Under the pieces are notes generated by a model. The model saw only the letters and a list, made by a program, of their open reading frames with translations. It was not told where the DNA came from and made no database searches. From NCBI GenBank assembly GCA_036768485.1, contig JAVLUZ010000142.1, positions 3,285,848-3,349,847 on the forward strand: DNA of 64,000 nucleotides, written 5' to 3'. The translations under genes were made by a program, and so were the position numbers. Shown piece by piece: positions 40,401 to 43,859 of the stretch. Within the stretch, counting starts at the first letter, position 1. Each line of letters opens with the position of its first letter. Origin of the DNA: Mermis nigrescens. Taxonomy: Eukaryota; Nematoda; Enoplea; Mermithida; Mermithidae.

Positions 40401-43194
40401 GTAAATTTTCCGGCAAAAATGAGGCAAAATGGAAGCCAAAGATCAAAGGGAAATAAAACTTTCCCATAAAAAATCATGAAATTAACCATAAACGGTGGAA
40501 TAATGTAGTTTTAACGCTGTTTTATTATTTATACACGTTTCTGAGGTCATTTCGACCCAATTGCCAGATGCCAACAAACATTGTATTTTTCAGTATAGTC
40601 ATCGTATATGTTATAGCACTTAAGCTAATGCCTCCTATACATTTCTACACAAATCAGCCTAAACATTACAGGTTGGAGATTTAACCACACTATAGCCTAA
40701 GGTATTGCTTCATTAAAATATGCAAATCTTTTTTTGGAGAATTACTATGTACTTTAGATTTTAAAACATATTAAAGTAGGTTAAGGTCAGGTCTAATGAT
40801 TAGGATGGGAGTTCAAACTTCTTAAGGTTTATTGAGCTGGGGCAAGCTGATCGCTGATCGACTTTTGCTGTGACAGCTGGAGCATTGCTAAACAACGAAA
40901 GGAAGCCGTTAGTCAACTTTCCTATTATCTGTTAAGCGCTTGTGCAGTTGGCCAATAAACTGATTTAGTAATGCCCATTGAATGCAGTAATCAGTGGTAG
41001 GAAATTGACCAACAGTTGTCTGTTCACATGTTAAAATTGTGACCGAAAACTTCCAACTGACTTGCTTACCCGTGCTCTCGCTGAGGATCAAATGCCATCC
41101 GCTCTCCGTCGCATGGACTGTTGATTTTTTCCTCCGAATCATATCAATGAGTCCAAGACTCATCCCGTTATGAATCTATCGATAAAATTTTCGGTGTCAT
41201 CTTAAAACTTGTAAAATAGAGCCAAACTTGACTATGCACTTTGCTGATTCTGATCAACAGCCAAGAGTCTAGGGATCCAGTGGGCACAAATTCTGTAGAA
41301 GCCGAAGTTATCTCTTAAGATCCTATTCGCTGTTGGTTTCGATATAACCAAGATCTAAGATACCTGGCTACGTTTAATTTACCAGTCGCCTCCCACCAGG
41401 TTTCTCACAGGTTGAAAAATTTCAGGTTTAAGCACTTCCGTTGCGGCCCCAGTGCGAAGGTCATTTTGGAATGGCTCTCTGTCGGCCTTGAACAGTGCCT
41501 CCCAAAATTAACACCGCGAAATCATAGGTCATTGTTTTCAGAAAAATCTTCAGAAAATTTTGGTGATTTTCGGCTGATTTAATATCCAGTTGTATTCAAT
41601 AGTGAATAGCACATTGTTTTTCAATATGCAAATTTTATGACGTCATCACAGATTTGAATTGCACAATACAAAATATCTCTCTAAACAATCAAGTCAAATG
41701 CGTCAAATTTGGTATACATCCATGATATACGATGCCTAACAAGAAGCAGTAGTTAATGAATGATGGAATGCGACAGGTCTCAAAAAGCTAAGGACGTACG
41801 GGACACCCCTCGTATATTTATTCAATAAATACTCACCTTATTAAACATCGCTTACCTGATGCATTTAGCACCTTCTCGTCAGGTAAAACTCGGCCATGAT
41901 ATATAAGGCGCTGATTAAGAGCAGTTATATTTACGACTGGAGCAATTCGTTCCTTGAATTCTTGAATAGTAAGCTGAAGCAGAGATGAAGTGAATCACCT
42001 ATACATATGTACGCTCAGCAGAGATATGAGTAATGAGTATACATGATTTAATAATAGCGGAGTAGCAGATTTTTATGTAGATTTTTATCTTTTGTGGACT
42101 GAAAAAGTATGTAAACCTAATGAAAAACAAAATCAAATTCAATAAAAAAATAAGCAACACAAAAGTTAATAAAGAATGACAAAATTCTTCAGCGCTCCAT
42201 ACAAATTCAATTTTTCTAATTACAGATGTATGTATATTATTTTATGTTACAAGTCATTCTTCCGACCTTCTTTTATTTTGTTTTCATGCAAATTTACTGA
42301 CAAATATTTATGGAGAATACAATACAAAGAATTAAGCATCAAATTTGACATTAAATAACAAAATTAATCACTGATTTAAGCTCCCAGGAAAGTCGGTCTA
42401 CCCCTCACAAAACTTTTGACCGTGTGCGTATATGAACATATCAACATAAGACACTGAAGCAGCATAGCCATACATGATCTTGAGGTTTAAATTTTTCATT
42501 CAGCCCTCCAGATTCACCCCATCCAGGAATTTTTTCAAGAATTTTTCACTCCCCAGAATTCGCGATTTCCCGAAAGTTTACAAAAATTTCCTAAAAATTC
42601 GTTTAAAAAGGTACTTTTCTCAGCGTTTTAAGCTATCTATTTGCTCAAAGGTGTAAAATTTTCGGCGCTTCGCGCCATTACTCGTGGTTTGCCTATATTT
42701 TGTTCAATTTAATCGACTTTTTTGATTTTTTTTGTCTTTTTGCTCTAAAAAGAAAGAGCATCGCCAAAAGCGCCGGAAAACAATGTTTTTGATGCGTATC
42801 CACCATTTTTAGGCCAAAAAAAGGAACTTTTAAATTGCAACCTCCCTCCCGCATTCCCATACTGTGCATGCCTGGGCACAGCACAATCACTTGGAGCGGT
42901 CAGATCAATCAAAGGCTTTGATCTAGATTGAAAAATTGTTTAGTTCATTCAGCTAGAATGGCATAATTTTATTTCGATCCATTACTTTTTCTTTCAGATG
43001 TATAATTTTTCCGCACTAAATTTTCCATTCTTCCATAATGTTTTGACTTTAGAGTCAAAATCCAACGTTGTATGACTATTATGAACGTGTGTATATCGTT
43101 AGAATACGCTCATTTATAAAATAAGCCTTACCTGTCCTGGGACGTCGAATTTCCTGTCGACGCCATCCAGAGTTTTGACGGTTATCTGAATCAT
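2578..43194 (-). CDS. BAG6: BAG6 (Scythe/BAT3)-like gene, whole coding span, 18 exons placed
   Basis: BAG6 is a ubiquitin-like chaperone scaffold. It holds exposed hydrophobic segments, hands tail-anchored proteins to the TRC40/GET pathway, and sends mislocalised proteins to the proteasome. I built the model from minus-strand exons with GT/AG borders. It opens with a ubiquitin-like domain ([11 protein letters not shown]... [14 protein letters not shown]), continues through a conserved helical block ([19 protein letters not shown]... [16 protein letters not shown]) and a Pro/Gln-rich middle, and ends with [17 protein letters not shown] and [14 protein letters not shown], which match the BAG6 C-terminal region. 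Summed exons give about 885 aa, against roughly 1130 aa in human. Most junctions keep phase; E3/E4, E7/E8 and E10/E11 do not as drawn. The central helical domain and the last C-terminal helices of vertebrate BAG6 were not found. 5' UTR exons are not identified. Confidence 0.8.
2825..2935. repeat. AAT-rich imperfect microsatellite
   Basis: Runs of ATAATAATA and related trinucleotides immediately upstream of exon 18's acceptor. Confidence 0.9.
3290..3420. repeat. R6 repeat copy
   Basis: GTAGACCCCCATAATTCTAT and GACCCCCAGAATTTTCTTGC, ending in CCATGTATGG. Confidence 0.65.
3430..3890. other. Intron 17 of the BAG6-like gene, unassigned
   Basis: No further exon or recognisable repeat; a few short ORFs lack coding character. 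Confidence 0.5.
3894..4046 (-). CDS. BAG6: BAG6-like exon 17: acidic linker and start of C-terminal segment
   Basis: The acceptor atatatgtag| opens in phase 0 with [20 protein letters not shown] and runs to [12 protein letters not shown]. It ends CCTGAG|GTATAG in phase 0. Joined to exon 18 it reads [17 protein letters not shown], matching 'VPPEWVPIIQQDIQSQR' of BAG6. The 153 bases are exactly 51 codons. Confidence 0.85.
5190..5320 (-). CDS. BAG6: BAG6-like exon 16: Ala/Ser-rich linker
   Basis: The acceptor gcaaaccgcag| gives two bases, then [20 protein letters not shown] and [20 protein letters not shown]. It ends ACGCCG|GTGAAG in phase 0, matching exon 17. The composition corresponds to the linker upstream of the conserved C-terminal segment. 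Confidence 0.72.
5744..6241 (-). CDS. Penelope-like retroelement, 3' fragment with GIY-YIG endonuclease
   Basis: The ORF encodes the end of a Penelope-like reverse transcriptase followed by a GIY-YIG nuclease, which nicks target DNA for integration. The segment [20 protein letters not shown] is the typical lead-in. [19 protein letters not shown] gives the CxxC, the YIG pair and the catalytic-type Arg, then EHN and a late Glu (LLIKESLYI) as expected. The upstream frame is closed by a stop at 6251-6253 and the RT catalytic motifs are absent, so this is a 5'-truncated copy, in BAG6-like intron 16. The GTG at 6241 is only the limit of the open frame. Confidence 0.82.
   Translation of the reverse strand: MIKYSLVLSYTGVHGYNVRSRILKVISAFYPQIRVRFLYKPVMCINQFFKNKDAVPAKLISNLVYKYTCSSCMASYIGETRRHFGSRMAEHNGISFATGKPIQGDSLSAIHKHISNSNHPITSDCFKVISRASNSFDLLIKESLYIARDRPILNNNVSSYPLNLF
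6414..6500. repeat. CCTCGG subterminal array of the 6.4 kb hAT element
   Basis: GAGGCCTCGGCCTCGG and CCCTCGGCCTCGGCCGAGGG; the matching short array at the other end is GTTCCCTCGGCCGAGGGA (8374-8391). Confidence 0.88.
6611..6877 (+). pseudogene. hAT transposase fragment (RNase H-like core)
   Basis: The open frame reads [20 protein letters not shown], then [19 protein letters not shown] and [20 protein letters not shown], ending VSCFLCTC. This is the pattern of hAT/ZBED transposases: 'VTVHFID', an 'H.G.NIA' helix, '[13 protein letters not shown]' with the second catalytic Asp, then a Cys segment. It is bounded by stops at 6608 and 6875, so the zinc finger, first Asp, insertion domain and dimerisation domain are missing. 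It belongs to the element at 6402-8417 and is non-functional. Confidence 0.78.
6935..7840. mobile_element. Palindromic element nested in the hAT element
   Basis: The ends are CAGTGTTTTTTTGTACAA and its exact inverse. The arms continue inward as inverted copies containing GTCCCCAAAAGTCTTTGTA and a block ending in TTACCACACTAAA. The centre contains direct copies of a roughly 280-bp unit, each with CGGCGC-TTC-GCGCCG-type hairpins; an inverted copy of this unit continues at 7850-8140. Related single arms occur at about 9405-9470 and 31490-31620. Confidence 0.7.
8430..8870. repeat. C-rich repeat relatives (possible R1 variants)
   Basis: Two tandem-like blocks share GGCCAAAAATGG, GGGGTCATTTACC-like and GGGGATCCCC segments and TTCGAGTCGGGGATC. 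Too diverged to assign firmly. Confidence 0.45.
9482..9685. repeat. R1 repeat, partial
   Basis: R1 core ATTTTTTGGCCGTTTTTA, a second GGCCGTTT and GGAGGTC, then a C-rich end. Confidence 0.7.
9841..10620. repeat. R3 repeat, split by MITE A
   Basis: GATCTTGGGGGTTTGAGG, GCAGAATTCGCGATTTTTCG, then after the MITE TATTTTGTTCAATTTGTTCG and GAAACATCGTCAGAAACGCC, ending CCCATGCTATGCATGTAT. Confidence 0.8.
10025..10426. mobile_element. Palindromic MITE A, copy 1 (Tc1/mariner-like)
   Basis: TA-flanked CAGTGGTCGCCATGAA at 10025 and its inverse ending 10426; the arms are almost fully palindromic (GACGCGCCATCACCCTCAGA ... GGCGCTATTAATAGC). It splits an R3 repeat. A second copy lies at 52623-53031. Confidence 0.9.
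10893..11132. mobile_element. R1 MITE copy
   Basis: ACATGCATATAACAGGGG to CATTACACGTATGT, with AACATAC at both borders. The interior contains TTTTGGCTTTTTTTAGG and CCCCTAAAAAGGGCC. Confidence 0.75.
11160..11870. repeat. Three diverged copies of a roughly 200-bp unit upstream of exon 15's 3' side
   Basis: Blocks starting near 11189, 11508 and 11731 share 'GCGGTCAnA.. AAnnTCCAATnA', 'TTAnnnnnTTAG' and 'CCAnCATTT..AATGCAATTTT' in the same order. A fourth, shorter match lies near 10755. The unit is not otherwise recognised. Confidence 0.5.
11953..12109 (-). CDS. BAG6: BAG6-like exon 15
   Basis: The acceptor gtttttgag| opens in phase 0 with [20 protein letters not shown], then [19 protein letters not shown], a helical stretch. 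It ends GGAA|GTGAGT carrying one base, and exon 16 supplies the two that complete Thr. In vertebrate BAG6 a large helical domain follows this region; no exon for it was found between here and 5.3 kb. Confidence 0.76.
12140..12345. repeat. R1 repeat copy
   Basis: ACAGGGGATGGTGGG, CCCCAAAGCTAG, TTTTTTGCCCTTTTTGG and AAAATGGCCAAGGACC in the family order. It lies immediately upstream of exon 15. Confidence 0.8.
12820..13237. mobile_element. R2 MITE, copy 2
   Basis: Same sequence as 1029-1447 with perfect 8-bp duplications CGCTTATG at 12812-12819 and 13238-13245, which defines the family ends. Confidence 0.9.
13479..13607 (-). CDS. BAG6: BAG6-like exon 14
   Basis: The acceptor cgactcag| opens in phase 0 with [20 protein letters not shown], then [20 protein letters not shown]. 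It ends CCCCAG|GTAAAT in phase 0. The 'DPFLPC.S.H' motif followed by an Arg-rich patch resembles invertebrate BAG6 proteins. It sits just downstream of a palindromic element at 13.7-14.0 kb. Confidence 0.8.
13735..14001. mobile_element. Palindromic MITE B
   Basis: TA-flanked CAGTGCTCGCCATGAAAG and its exact inverse; 267 bp. It shares the outer 20 bp and the GGCTATTAATAGCG core with MITE A but has a different interior. Confidence 0.85.
14895..15183. repeat. R1 repeat copy
   Basis: GGGGGATTCC, AAAGCCAGAAAATTTTTGAC, GGTGTTTTTGGCC, GAAGGTCATTTACC and GAGCCATTACATGTATGA; the start has extra CCCACC units. Confidence 0.8.
15213..15462 (-). CDS. BAG6: BAG6-like exon 13: largest exon
   Basis: The acceptor cttcccttag| gives one base, then [37 protein letters not shown] and a further basic/Ala-rich stretch. 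It ends TTCGCA|GTAAGT in phase 0, a near-consensus donor. Of the 250 bases, one completes the codon from exon 12 and 83 codons follow, so both borders are phase-consistent with their neighbours. Confidence 0.8.
16540..16713. mobile_element. Small hAT-type MITE (CAGGCACGTAGCTG), copy 1
   Basis: The ends CAGGCACGTAGCTG are perfectly inverted, with perfect 8-bp duplications TACATACA at 16532-16539 and 16714-16721. Confidence 0.9.
16974..17124 (-). CDS. BAG6: BAG6-like exon 12: low-complexity Ala/Ser/Thr-rich segment
   Basis: The acceptor ttttgttgag| gives GA plus [20 protein letters not shown] then [20 protein letters not shown]. It ends CCTATTGC|GTAAGA, carrying two bases that exon 13 completes. 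An alternative acceptor three bases downstream would keep the frame. Composition matches the disordered centre of BAG6. Confidence 0.75.
17832..17963. repeat. (TA)n microsatellite in two blocks
   Basis: Alternating TA runs from about 17832 to 17894 and 17907 to 17963, split by a short ATACAAATACATACAT-like interruption. The second block ends exactly where LINE homology begins. Confidence 0.97.
17964..19215 (+). mobile_element. 5'-truncated LINE with RT and PHD-like finger, between TA microsatellites
   Basis: The fragment begins within the RT domain ([10 protein letters not shown], then a one-base frameshift), runs through RT, a Cys/His finger and a C-terminal domain, and ends in a short repeat of GATGAGTG type. 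(TA)n tracts abut both ends, so the insertion appears to have occurred in, or been extended by, microsatellite DNA. The domain order RT, PHD-like finger, conserved C-terminus and the short-repeat tail suggest an RTE-like clade; clade assignment is tentative. Confidence 0.8.
18011..19198 (+). CDS. LINE reverse transcriptase C-terminal half with PHD-like zinc finger
   Basis: A 395-aa open frame from an internal Met. [20 protein letters not shown] and [11 protein letters not shown] are RT motifs; the YADD pair is the metal-binding active site. At about residues 131-172, [18 protein letters not shown] followed by CHKKCSG and FKCTAC forms a C4HC3-type finger. The C-terminal part ([45 protein letters not shown]) is the domain common to these elements. 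The frame is intact, but the 5' half of the RT and the endonuclease are missing, so the copy cannot transpose on its own. Confidence 0.85.
   Translation: MRRQLIPEKLARLIMTTYQSSKTVVKSKAGHSKEIDITIGVHQGSVLSPLLFITVMEEATKQIYTETPMELLYADDLVLTAKNQDEIKERFKLWNASLMKKGMIVNPSKTKYMVSGEKGPTLKSGRFPCAVCSKGVGNNSVLCTMCKRWCHKKCSGIRQSLNAVKDNFKCTACTTDVVSEIVEPNMLQIDEMTVEKVNTFTYLGDTVQANGGAEASVRCRIQATWNKWRVVAGLLMQKSIPLPTRSQLYQRCVRPVLLYGSETWAMTNSIENALNRTEMKLLRWMLGLRLADKISNEEILRRLTMDNIQNTLRTCRLRWLGHVERSQDSNVISAKNLVAPGKLPRGRPKTTWMKTIKKDLAAKNLRMEDTHDRVKWRHSIKRPTPIGKNDVKRDE
19217..19299. repeat. (TA)n microsatellite at LINE 3' end
   Basis: About 83 bases of uninterrupted TA directly after the GATGAGTGA tail of the LINE. 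Confidence 0.97.
19340..19560. repeat. R1 repeat copy, directly after the LINE
   Basis: ATATAACAGGGAGGATAAG to GAAATTTCAAGTCC; preceded by GGGGGTATCCC, also present at 17585. Confidence 0.8.
20450..20556 (-). CDS. BAG6: BAG6-like exon 11: Pro/Gln-rich segment
   Basis: The acceptor gaatttttcag| is followed by one base and [20 protein letters not shown], then [15 protein letters not shown]. It ends CCAG|GTGATC carrying one base, and exon 12 supplies the two that complete Gly. The Pro/Gln content fits the proline-rich middle of BAG6. The 5' junction to exon 10 is unresolved. Confidence 0.72.
20684..21173. mobile_element. Palindromic MITE C
   Basis: TA-flanked CAGTGCTCGCCACGAAATTT with inverse CAGTGTTCACCATGAAATCT; about 245-bp imperfect arms. 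The tip resembles MITEs A and B, but the body (TCCTAAACACTTAGG-type) is unrelated. Decayed relatives lie near 4720-4920 and 38646-38772. Confidence 0.85.
21275..21515. repeat. R1 repeat copy
   Basis: ACATATAACAGGGGTGG to TTTCGAGCCATTATATGCAT with the usual interior. Confidence 0.8.
22135..22636. mobile_element. hAT-type element with GGATCCGG minisatellite ends
   Basis: The ends ATGTGATGAAGTGGATCC and TACCCGTTTCATCACT are imperfect inverses. They are flanked by GGTAATAG (22127) and GGTAGTAG (22637), 7 of 8 matching. Tandem units of about 30 bp with GGATCCGG or AATCCGGG and AAAATTCAAACTTCC fill 22170-22372, with inverted-end units at 22555-22625. Confidence 0.7.
22170..22372. repeat. GGATCCGG minisatellite
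   Basis: About six units of 28-33 bp: GGATCCGGATAGCAAAAATT followed by CAAACTTCC, with variants AATCCGGGTAGC. Confidence 0.92.
22755..22925. repeat. R1 repeat, truncated
   Basis: ACATGTTCCAGGGGTGATGG, CCCCACTCAAAGTCG and CATTCACCCC only. Confidence 0.65.
23100..23968. mobile_element. Palindromic element with about 210-bp arms carrying a protein fragment
   Basis: The left arm 23100-23308 (GTAAGGAGACTCCC..., TAGTGGGGATTGAACTG, AAGCCGTGTTTCCTAG) is repeated in inverse at 23732-23968. The 420-bp centre holds a small reading frame and a GC-rich insert at 23570-23727. Ends GTAAGGAGAC/GTCTCCTTAC are clear; a target-site duplication is not. Confidence 0.75.
23334..23534 (+). pseudogene. C-terminal fragment of an unidentified element protein
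   Basis: The open frame (about 65 codons, from the region before 23352) reads [20 protein letters not shown], then [20 protein letters not shown] and GKTIVKLHF. The alternation of beta strands and the closing 'FEFGK.IVKLHF' look like the C-terminus of a protein repeated in animal genomes. I tentatively associate it with Polinton/Maverick-type elements, but this is recognition from memory of a pattern, not a match. No start codon or upstream domain is present. It lies between the inverted arms of the element. Confidence 0.4.
24082..24210 (-). CDS. BAG6: BAG6-like exon 10
   Basis: The acceptor tttttgtag| opens in the only open frame with [20 protein letters not shown], followed by [19 protein letters not shown]. 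The donor AGA|GTGAGC is strong but phase 0, while exon 11 requires two carried bases. Either a small exon between 24.0 and 20.6 kb is missing or the donor lies further on (a weak GAGAG|GTTTTA at about 24030 is phase 2). Confidence 0.68.
24292..24445. mobile_element. Small hAT-type MITE (CAGGCACGTAGCTG), copy 2
   Basis: Same family as the 16.5 kb element, in the other orientation, with perfect 8-bp duplications CATTTCAC at 24284-24291 and 24446-24453. It lies 82 bp upstream of BAG6-like exon 10, in intron 9. Confidence 0.9.
24515..24870. repeat. R2 family, diverged copy
   Basis: Shares the R2 order GGTCAGGGCCGGCA, the GCATTTTTAGTCCA and GACTGCATTATATCACT blocks and the final CGGGCAGTA segment, but with many changes. 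Confidence 0.7.
24925..25300. repeat. R3 repeat copy
   Basis: TTTTAGCTATCTTTTTACTC, GAGCATCGTCAGAAACGC and CCCATGCTGTGCAAGTC in the same order as the 42.5 kb copy. Confidence 0.78.
25436..25583. repeat. R5 repeat, left half (interrupted by the foldback)
   Basis: AGGTGCGCAAGGTCAAAC start, then ATAGCCTTTTTGGACTCA units up to the TA at which the foldback is inserted. Confidence 0.75.
26080..26800. other. Interior of the outer foldback, left side
   Basis: AT-rich, with blocks repeated in the inner element (ATAGTGAAATACAGATG, AATTGTACATCAT) and a fragment at 26680-26800 with CAGAATTT-like C-rich repeats. No protein-coding signal. Confidence 0.5.
26804..29164. mobile_element. Inner foldback element, 2.36 kb, nested in its own relative
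   Basis: The tip CAGTACGCGCCTGGAATTTT at 26804 is inverted at 29164, TA-flanked. The arms are about 850 bp (to about 27660 and from about 28310) and contain the same core block as the outer element; the central segment at 27670-28250 matches the outer element at 29280-29705. The two are therefore copies of one family with different outermost 30-200 bp. Confidence 0.85.
30207..30478. repeat. R5 repeat, right half
   Basis: Continues the unit array (GAGTCAAAAAAGGCTATAAA) from the foldback end to CCCCCATGCTCTTGTATG. Confidence 0.75.
30647..30829 (-). CDS. BAG6: BAG6-like exon 9: conserved helical block, second half
   Basis: The acceptor gattacag| opens in phase 0 with [20 protein letters not shown], then [20 protein letters not shown]. 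The 'L.DL.....PPPR' ending matches 'FVALSDLRCNLACTPPRHL' in BAG6. The donor is uncertain: GCAAGT|GTTTAG (phase 0, used here) suits exon 10, whereas GCAA|GTGTTT at 30649 would be phase 1. The large foldback transposon lies in the following intron. Confidence 0.82.
31949..32075 (-). CDS. BAG6: BAG6-like exon 8: conserved helical block, first half (DUF3538-type)
   Basis: The exon encodes [20 protein letters not shown] then [20 protein letters not shown]. This matches the BAG6 block '[27 protein letters not shown]', including the RLQP and QRY positions. It ends GAT|GTAAGA in phase 0, a strong donor. The acceptor may be at 32076 (tatttttag|) or 18 bp further upstream (gagcag|, giving 32093); both require two bases from exon 7. 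Confidence 0.85.
32255..32395. repeat. R1 repeat, 3' half, just downstream of exon 7 in transcript sense
   Basis: TTTTTAGGGCCATTTTT, GGATCATTTACCCC and TTTTGAGCCGCTACATGCA. The matching copy lies on the other side of the exon. Confidence 0.75.
32413..32625 (-). CDS. BAG6: BAG6-like exon 7: acidic, low-complexity linker
   Basis: The acceptor gagcaacag| opens in phase 0 with [20 protein letters not shown] and continues as a polar, Glu/Ser-rich stretch. Vertebrate BAG6 has an acidic 'EAEEVEER' linker at the same place. The 3' border is uncertain. AAC|GTGTAA at 32412 is phase 0 and does not suit exon 8; an internal CAG|GTCGTC is phase 2 and would, but it is a weak donor. Copies of the same repeat family (R1) lie on both sides of the exon. 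Confidence 0.62.
32685..32905. repeat. R1 repeat copy, just upstream of exon 7 in transcript sense
   Basis: ACAAGTAACAGGGAAGGTGG to TTTGGAGCCGCTACATG; same orientation as the 32.3 kb copy. Confidence 0.8.
33072..33438. repeat. R2 family, inverted diverged copy
   Basis: The R2 blocks appear in reverse (AAAAGTGATATAATG, TTTTATAGGCTATTTGACC) and end at CCTTGTGCACC. Confidence 0.75.
33860..34170. repeat. R8 repeat, copy 1
   Basis: AAGTGCATTTTCTGACGTTT, CTCATAAAATTCAAATTTTT and AAAAAATGACGTTTT match 45675-45870; a weaker copy lies at 20100-20260. Confidence 0.65.
34370..34409. repeat. (ATT)n microsatellite
   Basis: About 13 uninterrupted ATT units in BAG6-like intron 6. Confidence 0.97.
34520..34720 (-). 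CDS. BAG6: BAG6-like exon 6
   Basis: The acceptor gttttacag| opens in phase 0 with [10 protein letters not shown], then [16 protein letters not shown] and [20 protein letters not shown]. The pattern 'VAVNI....' followed by a helix ending 'LLSRM' matches the BAG6 stretch 'VDVHINMEQ ... IQTLLSRM'. The exon is 67 codons and ends GAG|GTAAGC, a strong donor in phase 0. It joins exon 7 in phase. Confidence 0.78.
35430..36450. repeat. R7 repeat, copy 1
   Basis: Diverged duplicate of 43860-44960. Shared blocks include GGACTAAAGGATGAATT, GTGCTGGTTTTTTAGGGTAC, GACGGTATACTGTAG and TTTGTAACTCAAG. Confidence 0.7.
37040..37128 (-). CDS. BAG6: BAG6-like exon 5
   Basis: The acceptor gctttcag| supplies TC to complete the codon from exon 4, then reads [20 protein letters not shown] and RATVNVGPQ. 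It ends CCTCAG|GTAGTT in phase 0, which fits exon 6. The helix followed by a short beta-like stretch suits the region between the Ubl and the conserved helical block. I assign it mainly on phase and context, since the sequence is not highly diagnostic. Confidence 0.6.
37723..37815. repeat. GGCCCCGG subterminal array, left
   Basis: Nearly continuous CCGGGGCC/GGCCCCGG units; the right-hand array is at 38495-38535. Confidence 0.92.
38100..38362. repeat. R4 MITE copy nested in the 37.7 kb hAT element
   Basis: ATACATGGGCAGC start, CACCGTTTTCTCGCGTTTCT core and a G-rich end; same orientation as the 1.8 kb copy. Confidence 0.75.
38911..38981 (-). CDS. BAG6: BAG6-like exon 4: helical segment
   Basis: The acceptor aacatttag| is followed by one base and then [20 protein letters not shown] (and RLL). 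This amphipathic helix aligns in position with the 'MIRDIQTLLSR' helix of BAG6. Only this frame is open. The exon ends A|GTATGT in phase 1, and exon 5 begins with the two bases that complete the codon. The conflict is at its 5' side, where joining exon 3 in phase 0 gives a stop within a few codons. Confidence 0.6.
39034..39197 (-). CDS. BAG6: BAG6-like exon 3: end of the ubiquitin fold and following linker
   Basis: After the acceptor attaag| the carried G plus AT gives Asp, then [19 protein letters not shown]. This is the last ubiquitin-like strand ('GKVIHLVERAP' in BAG6). It is followed by [20 protein letters not shown], which resembles the conserved 'YVxVGxxxxP' patch after the Ubl domain. 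The donor is ATG|GTAAAT in phase 0. The next intron would be only 52 bp and its acceptor requires two carried bases, so this junction is out of phase as drawn. Confidence 0.8.
39690..40335. repeat. R3 repeat, two adjacent copies
   Basis: A truncated copy (39690-39960) with AAAAACACAGTAGCAACGTC is followed by a fuller copy with TTTAGTGATCTTTTGGCTC, GAGCACCGACAAAAACACC and CTATGCTGTGCATGTCTGG. Confidence 0.75.
40909..41163 (-). CDS. Uncharacterised 84-aa ORF in BAG6-like intron 2
   Basis: An ATG-to-stop ORF with coding-like composition ([33 protein letters not shown]) that I do not recognise. A branch-point-like TGACTAAC, a pyrimidine tract and TTTAG follow its stop, so a downstream splice acceptor at about 40893 is plausible. 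An AATAAA lies about 80 bp past the stop on the same strand. It could be a small nested gene, an alternative BAG6 terminal exon (ACGG|GTAAGC to that acceptor keeps phase) or chance. Confidence 0.25.
   Translation of the reverse strand: MSLGLIDMIRRKKSTVHATESGWHLILSESTGKQVSWKFSVTILTCEQTTVGQFPTTDYCIQWALLNQFIGQLHKRLTDNRKVD
41856..41973 (-). CDS. BAG6: BAG6-like exon 2: second half of the ubiquitin-like domain
   Basis: The acceptor ttcag| opens in phase 0 with [16 protein letters not shown] and continues [20 protein letters not shown]. This is the helix and the 'RLIY.GR.L.D.K.L' core of ubiquitin-like domains and corresponds to the BAG6 QRLIYQGRVLQDDKKL segment. The exon ends TCAG|GTAAGC, carrying one base into the next exon, and exon 3 supplies exactly the two bases required. 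This is among the clearest exons in the window. Confidence 0.88.
42470..42880. repeat. R3 repeat copy
   Basis: ACATGATCTTGAGG, CAGAATTCGCGATTTCCCG, TTTTCGGCGCTTCGCGCCA, GAGCATCGCCAAAAGCGCC and CATACTGTGCATGCCTGG. Confidence 0.82.
43132..43194 (-). CDS. BAG6: BAG6-like exon 1: start codon and first half of the ubiquitin-like domain
   Basis: The ATG at 43194 opens 21 codons reading [20 protein letters not shown], which is the first beta hairpin of a ubiquitin fold (compare the VLVKTLDSQTRTF strand in BAG6). The exon ends CAG|GTAAGG, a strong donor, in phase 0. No upstream in-frame ATG is better placed, because vertebrate BAG6 has only a short leader before this strand. An AG at about 43221, just upstream of the ATG, could be the acceptor of a 5' UTR intron. 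Confidence 0.82.
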
Positions 43195-43859
43195 TGTCTC
43201 CAGTCCGAAACAGAATTCTTAAGAATGCAATAAATATATTTCCGTTATTGAGATAAAGGAGTTACAGACTAGAAAATCATATAAACATTCTCTCAATCAA
43301 TAGCAACGAGCCTAAAAGTTTAATATAATCAGACTCGCACCGCATCTATGTACGCATAAGAAAAATCTTAAAACCACGGTAAAAATTTTTCACTGTTCAC
43401 AAACCTCCCTGATGGAACAATTAAGTGTCCAAGGTGCGGCAAACTATCCGCTACGACAAATTTTTAACACATTTTTGAGCTAGTAAACCCTGAATAACTG
43501 GAGAGAACTGAAAATATTTGTTGCGAGTACGCAGGCCCGTATCCAGGATTTTTTCGGAGGGGAGGGGTACGACCAGCCATGCACGTGGGGGTTTAGTGGG
43601 TCCTAACCCCTAGAATAAAAAAATGAAAAATTTTGTGGGGAAAATGAGGCAAAATGAAAATCAAAAACGAATGAAAATTGACAAATTTCTTCGAAAGTGC
43701 TTTACATTGACCAGAAAGAGTGTACTAACATAGTTTTAACACTATTTTAGCGCTTATACCAGCTCTTGAGGTAATTTTGGCCCAAAAAAGCTCAATTTTT
43801 GACCCCCCCAGACCAGCTAACCCTCCCCCAGAGCGGCCACGCTGTGCACCTACAGATTG

